DNA from: Tilletiaria anomala UBC 951
Taxonomy: Eukaryota; Basidiomycota; Exobasidiomycetes; Georgefischeriales; Tilletiariaceae
DNA: 64,000 bases
Assembly: GCF_000711695.1 (NCBI RefSeq)
Contig: NW_013546977.1
Coordinates: forward strand, 1-64,000
Direction: 5' to 3'
Part shown: positions 58,801 to 64,000 of the stretch, one piece after another
How positions within the stretch are numbered: position 1 is the first letter of the stretch
Layout of the letters: every line of letters begins with the position of its first letter
Position numbers and translations under genes: made by a program
The notes under the pieces: model-generated
What the model was told of the DNA's origin: nothing
Database searches by the model: none
The model's input: the letters and a program-made list of their open reading frames with translations, nothing else

Positions 58801-60774
58801 CTGCAAGAAACTAATCCCCTCGAAGAAGTATGGAGACCTTGTCCGAGCCTTCTATGCACACAAAGGGTGAGTATACTTTTTTCTGTCGGATGCTGTTGTA
58901 GCACGATGGCTTACACTCCACCCTGCGTTGAACAGACGCAAGTATGGAGCTATCTGGGAGGCGAAACGGAAAGGAAACACTACAGCTGCAGATGAGCTTG
59001 AGCGGCCCCATGCGATCAGTCGTGCCGTTTCACCTTCCTTGTCCATCATTGGCGGTGGTGGCTCACATGGCGTGCTTTCGTGCACACTCTGTCAGACGAC
59101 CAAGAGCTCCGTGTGGTACAAGGGCCCGTACGTATGGCCAAATCGCGCGATGTGTGTGGACTGTGGTCTCCATTGGCGAAAGTATGCCGTAGAGCTCAAC
59201 ACTCTCGATGCGATCACATCTAACAAGCGGCCAGCGCCCGATGATTCTGGACTCGGTGTTCCCCCACCCAAAGCTGCGAAAACCAAGGTCGATCAGCAAG
59301 CGAGTAACAAGACGGAAGAGCCCTCCATGCCAGAAATTCTACCTCCGCCACCTCGCCCAGAGCCTACGAAATGCACATTTTGCAAAAAGCTAGAGCCAAA
59401 GAAAAAGCTTGTGCAATGTGCAAATTGCTCCATGAGCGTACATCAAGGGTGTTATGGCTGCTCGGATGACGCTCTCAAGGCGGATCAGTGGTTCTGCGAT
59501 GCCTGTGGCAATGAAAGATATCGAGAGCATCTTTTGGTACGCTTGCGCTTTTTAAAGAATTCCGGGCGGGTATGCTAATGAGAATCGTCCTGCATTTCAG
59601 TCACCCTATTGCATTCTTTGCCCTTTACCTCGCAATTTCGCCAATGTGGGCAATCTCAGCAACCTAGACAAGCCACTCACGGGTCCTGGCTCGGGTCGGG
59701 GTCGTAAACCGGCAACGTCGAAAGAATCGAGCATAAATGCGCCTCCTCCACTCACGCCTCTCGAGGTGATGAAGCCGACAGAGTACCACAACTGGGTTCA
59801 CATCCTTTGCTCCATCTATATTGCCGAGTGCCTGTTCTCCAACACCGAAACTCTGTCCCTCGTGGAAGGCGCTAGCAACTTGCCTCCTTGGCGTTATTCA
59901 GCTAGGTGCGAGATTTGCGGCGAGGTTACAGGCGCATGCGTGTCTTGTGCAGAGCAAGGCTGCCGCAAGACTTTTCATGTATCGTGCGCCTACGCTGCTC
60001 AGCCCTTTTATCTCTTTGGCTTCGAGATCAAGCCTGTGAAAAGCGTTCGCAGGGACCAGACGGCAACTGTATCCTTCAAGAGTGAGACGGGCAACATGAA
60101 AGCACTGATCTGGTGTCAAGACCACAAGGACGCCGCCAAGGCAAAGACGCTGTACGACATGTCCGAGACGGATCCAGCCACCGGTCTTGTGAGTTTCAAG
60201 CACTGTGCAAAGCCATATCTTTCAAGAAGTGCTGATGACTCTTTTACTCCTTTCCCTCGCTGCACAGACTGCACTTCAAGCTTTCGCACGAACACACAAA
60301 CACCTGACGGCGTTGAATCACACGCACACCGCTGCCAAGGAAGTGGACAGCAGTTTCGCTTTACTGCGGCGTGCACGACGTGCAGACGCGACAGTCGGTT
60401 CGAGCAGCGTATTCGTGGATGAATCGATGCGCGCGACTCCGCGCGGCGCTGTCGGCCGGAGCAGTCGGAGCAACAGCCATACCGGTGACGCGAGCACCGT
60501 CTCCGCTGAATACCACCATGACCATGATCATGCCCACGCTCACCTGCCGCCCCTACGAAGATGCTGTAAATGCGGCACGCCATACTCGCCCTACTGGTGG
60601 ACTGTACCAGACAGCGGCCATGGCGTTGGTGAAAGTGATGCGGAGGAGCAGGGCGGGAAGGGTAGGAACTGTGGTGGCAGCGCCAATGTTTGCTGCAATC
60701 GTTGCAAGCCTGAAGTGTTTGCGACTGTGCAAGACACGTCGATACAAGTGACGGACCCGTTAAAGCAGGCGTGA
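55817..60774 (+). CDS. SNT2: Snt2-like chromatin protein (BAH, PHD, SANT, GATA and extended PHD fingers)
   Basis: Snt2 proteins read histone tails and work with Rpd3-type deacetylase complexes. Eight exons (55817-55952, 56350-56884, 56974-57236, 57310-58479, 58560-58866, 58936-59536, 59601-60188, 60268-60774) encode 1368 aa. Domains in order: a BAH domain (about 40-200; PYLIGRVMEFVMVP); PHD1 (about 214-262; CDTCKQFWHMRCLNPPL); three AT-hooks (KRKPGRPAK, KRKPGRPRK, RRKPGRPPK) in a disordered stretch; a SANT-like helix set (about 745-803; WTAREIKALEAAV); a GATA-type finger (CTLCQTTKSSVWYKG, then CVDCG); PHD2 (CTFCKKL, then CANCSMSVHQGCYGC); and an extended PHD (CILCPLPRN, HILCSIY, CEICGEVTGACVSC, TFHVSCAYAA). 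A last C-x2-C pair (CCKCGTPYSPYWW and CCNRCK) forms another finger. The first intron is unusually long (397 nt). Confidence 0.92.
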
Positions 60775-60989
60775 TCGATGTGCCTTTCGGTATCTGGCAC
60801 ATCGATGAATACTCTTGCAACCTGTCCGATCTTTCAACCCTTGCCGTTCTGTCAGCTTGGATGCGAAGAGGCAATGGAGCATGACAGGCACTGCGCTGTG
60901 CGCGCAGGTACATAGCATTGGCGAATGCGTATAATGCATGCGAGAGAGACCGCTCCGAAAAAATTGTAGCATGATACTATGGGAAATAA

Positions 60990-62667
60990 TTACAACGCAG
61001 TCGCCGTCGTTGTTGACCCTCGCGTCTGGCGCCTGCCTGCACCAGCGGTCGTGGACGTGTCTGCTCGCGGCGCCGAAGCAGCAGCCGTGACGAGGTGGTC
61101 GAGCGGTCCGGCACGTGTGCCAAGACCAGGGACAAGGCTGGTGCCGCCGGCGGGTTGCGAGCCGGAAGCTGCTGGTGCTGGCGCTGACTTCTCATCGGGT
61201 GCTGATGTCAATGACTGCCCAGGCGGCTGCAATGAGGTATCAGTAGTGTTCGTCGCCGATGCAGTCGCGCCGGTTGGGTCAGTCGTCATGCCAGGTGCAT
61301 CCGCAGCAGGAGCGGAAGGAGTGAAACCTGGGTATGGAATGTGATACTGCTGCAGGATCTGCTCGATCCCCTCCGGGTTTCCGCTGCTACTACCAGTGGC
61401 ACTAGCGCCTTCAGGCGCATTGGTACTGTTGCCGGCGATGACAGCGTTCGTTGCGCCTGGCAGACCCGAGTGCTGAATCTGCGCCTGCACTTGGCCATTG
61501 CCGCCTGCAAAGGCCCGTAGTGCGCCTTTGAGGTTCATGTTCTCCTCGCGCAGCTGCGTGTACACAGCTTCGACCTCGCCATCGAGCGCTGCGCGCAGCT
61601 GCGTGCTCTCGGCCCGCAGATCGCTCGCTATCATCTCGGCTGCCAAGATTCGCGCACGTAACTCTTCCCGCTCCGCCGCGAAGGATGTCAGCTGCGTAGC
61701 CAGCTCGTCGCGCGCCGCCTTGAGTGCATCGAACGTCTGCTGTGCTTCCTCGAGTCTGCGGTACTTCCTGTGATCAGAGAGAAAACAGTGCGAGAGCATC
61801 AGCAAAGGGGCCGTGTGAATATTTCAAACCTGCGTGTTTGAAACGTGGAGGGACTTCAACTCACTCGTCCCTCTTCTCCCTGAACCGCTTCTGCGCAGCG
61901 CGATTCTGTGCCGCGCGTTTACTCGGGTCAACATCTCTGATCCCGCGTTTGCGCTTGCCGGAAACGGCCTGCCCGTCGGCAGTATTAATCAGGTCGGCTG
62001 CATCACAGGTTGGGACAGAAGCATCGCGGTCGGCCGCTGTACCGTTTCCGGCAGCTGGCCCTGCTGCTCCCGCGCCAGCGACGGTGGAGCCTTCGGCGCA
62101 TGGTACTTGTGCTGAATCGGGCACACCTGGCTCCTGCGAATAATACTCTAGCGGCGGCGGCGGAGGTGGTCCGGTGCCCCGGCGATCTTGGCCCTGGCCC
62201 TGGTTGTCAGGGTCTGCTGGCCCTTGTGCTTGCCCATGTCCATGCGTATGCGCGTGGCGCGAAGCCTCCGCAGCCGCAGCTGCCAACGCGACAGCTGCAG
62301 CTGAGTTTTCCGCATCCCTTACGTCTGAGCTCGAGCGCCAGTTCTCCGGTGGCATTGACTGCGTATACCAGGATGAATCGGCTGCATCGCCTTGGTGTTG
62401 CTGATCGCCGTGGCCTAGCGCGTGACGCTGCTGCTGGTGATGATGATGGGGGGGGAAATGATGTCCTTGCCCGGGGGCGTGGGGCTGAAACGGTTGCGCA
62501 TGTCCTTTGAGCTGCGCTTCGACGTGTTGCTGTTCTGCTTGCTCGACCGATGGCGCCGTGCGTGAATCCCGAGCGCCCGAAAGAGGCCCGCTACCACTAC
62601 CACCACCACCAGCTGCCGCCGCAGCTGCACCTTGTTGTTGAAAGCGCGAATCTTGCAACGCATTCAT
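60990..62667 (-). CDS. bZIP transcription factor, Yap1/Pap1 (AP-1-like) class
   Basis: Two exons (61865-62667 and 60990-61767) encode 526 aa. The basic region near residues 245-267 carries the Yap1/Pap1 signature NxxAQxxFR (QNRAAQKRFREKR), preceded by KRKRG. The single intron falls just after it. A leucine-zipper-like helix follows (RRLEEAQQTFDALKAARDEL), and the heptads continue to about residue 340 (YTQLREENMNLKGAL). The N-terminal 240 residues are Gly/His/Gln/Ala-rich, with HHHH and poly-Ala runs. The C-terminus is Ala/Ser/Gly/Thr-rich. I do not see the paired cysteine-rich domains of oxidative-stress Yap1, so a redox-sensing role is not supported. The gene converges on the Snt2-like gene across 215 bp. 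Confidence 0.92.
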
Positions 62668-64000
62668 TTTATCGAGCTCACCCTTTGTACTTGCTCTTCG
62701 TTGAGCGTCAATCCACGCGTGTCAGGTGATAAGTGCCTAGAAGGGCAGGCAATATTGACGCGTTGACGACGCGATTCAGAACATATGTCATATGGAAGGG
62801 TGCCGGCAGTGTGATTGTGATGTCAAACCCCTCCACTGGCGCGAGCGATCGCGTCCCAAAGCGTCGAATGGATGCCGTCGCGGCGTGGAGACGCCTACTA
62901 CTGAAGACGCGTGATGGACGTGTTGCTGTCGGTATGGGTGAGGATGGAGGTGTGCGATGGATGCATGGCCGGGGATTGTTTGCCAGCGTGCTGACCTAAG
63001 ATGTGAAGTAATGGGGCCAGCCCGCACAAAACGCAGACCGGATTTACAAGATTTACTCCATTCTGCTCGCCTGGACTCTCTGGGGTTAGAACGATAGTCA
63101 CATTCTGGTTACTATTCTAAAGAGGAGCGAAAGAAAATACAGCATGTGCAGCGATCGCTAGGCAGAAACAAGGCCTGTGAAGGAGGGCCTGGATCTGTGA
63201 ACTTGTCAACCGCCACTTCCCAAAGGAAAGGAACCAATTTGCGGGGCATTTGCAGAACCATTGCAAGCGGTTGAAAGCGAGCCGCGAGAAGGTGAATCGA
63301 CCCGCTTGATGCTCGCAAAGGACAACGTGTCATGCCTCAGCGAGTTGCATAGATACCATGGATTTTTGCTTTGCTCTGCTTGCGCAGACACGACCTGCGA
63401 CGTGCCCACAAATATTACAGAAGGCGAAGGCGTCCCAGGCGGCGCGCCCGTGCGGGCTGTGGTCGCCGCCACAGCCATGCATTGATTTCCTAGGGTTGAG
63501 GGTACCACCGGCTCTCCACCGCAATGTGATAGTGAAGGAGTCATGTGTCGTCTGCAGTAATGCCAGTGTATGTGAGTCGGGCAACTGACTCTGAATGAGG
63601 ATGTCGACGCGAGGCGAGGCACATCGTATGGTGCAATTGCAAGTGAGATGGGCGCTGTGAATATATATACACAGTCGAGCCGCAAGCTTTGTACTGGGAA
63701 GTTGGGAGACCCTTTGTGCGCAAGAGATAACTTTATGCAAGGGGTAGAGGCTGTAAATTCCCGCACTTCTTCTCGGGTAATGACTTCAAGACTTGGCGAA
63801 CTGTCTTCGACTTTGCTCATCCTCCTTTCTTATCTGGAAGCGACATGCTCAGTCGCGCGCTCGGGCCGATGCGATAATGAAATCACAGCGCTACCATAGT
63901 CAACGGCCTCTCCAACCTCACGCGCTCATGTTCGATCCTGATCTTGGCCATGCCATCGTTCTGCGATGATTCGATTGAGCATGGCGTTGGTGAATGGGGC
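62668..64000. other. bZIP upstream region and right flank, no gene recognised
   Basis: The part next to 62667 is the bZIP promoter. A 204-codon minus-strand frame beginning with ATG (63206-63820) has no recognisable domain and no supporting neighbours. An ATATATATAC stretch lies at 63660-63671. Confidence 0.5.

Noticed and set aside
63206-63820. 204-codon minus-strand frame with an ATG
   Set aside because: Composition and lack of any motif do not support a gene; kept only as a note for transcript checking.
1-64000. CRISPR arrays, rRNA operons, bacterial-type operons
   Set aside because: No spaced identical repeats, no rRNA-like stretches, and genes are intron-containing and individually promoted, as expected for a fungal nucleus.

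Overview
The window is nuclear DNA of a filamentous or dimorphic fungus, most likely a basidiomycete, and the gene models look most like Ustilaginomycotina (smut-related). That placement is an inference from GC-rich coding sequence, many short GT-AG introns (mostly 35-110 nt), long Ser/Ala/Gln/Pro-rich low-complexity tails, and protein families whose sequences read as basidiomycete versions (Osh/Kes1, Snt2, Cyc8, Pch2). I cannot name a species. No rRNA, tRNA, CRISPR array or intact mobile element was recognised. All gene models were spliced by eye from frame, splice-site and family expectations; exon coordinates are in each entry.

Layout. 1-1080: an orphan coding-like ORF on the minus strand. 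1081-4308: Mediator subunit Med7 (+), convergent with a DUF218 membrane protein (-). 5363-6810: Kes1/Osh4-type oxysterol-binding protein (-) with an apparent one-base frameshift. 9358-13283: a 1236-aa low-complexity protein (-) with a Bni4-like C-terminus. 15646-20419: the Cyc8/Ssn6 TPR corepressor (-). 20420-24546: a gene-poor, less GC-rich stretch holding diverged direct and inverted repeats, including a coding-like inverted duplication. 24547-25951: LEU2 (-). 26653-28436: a decayed cation/H+ antiporter pseudogene (+).

28889-31393: an 813-aa unrecognised disordered protein (+), ending 58 bp from Prp5/DDX46 helicase (31452-35141, -). 35766-38315: Trf4/5 non-canonical poly(A) polymerase (+), convergent with Pch2/TRIP13 (38451-40546, -). 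41028-43874: a Zn2Cys6 transcription factor (-). 43875-48749: a 4.9-kb gap with a perfect 20-bp palindrome and a GGAA-repeat array. 48750-51511: a Pho85-type (Pcl/Clg1-like) cyclin (+). 51794-54509: a WD40/DUF2415 protein (-) whose best model needs two tiny exons. 55817-60774: a Snt2-like BAH/PHD/SANT/zinc-finger chromatin protein (+). 60990-62667: a Yap1/Pap1-class bZIP factor (-). 62668-64000: no gene recognised.

The genes are mostly core housekeeping and regulation: transcription (Med7, Cyc8, Snt2, bZIP, Zn2Cys6), RNA processing (Prp5, Trf4/5), meiotic checkpoint (Pch2), lipid exchange (Kes1), leucine synthesis (LEU2) and probable bud-neck or cell-wall organisation (Bni4-like, cyclin). They do not form a pathway cluster. 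I did not find a convincing new multi-gene system. The most unusual places are the antiporter pseudogene, the inverted relic at 23.5-24.3 kb, the frameshifted Kes1 gene and the tiny exons of the WD40 gene.
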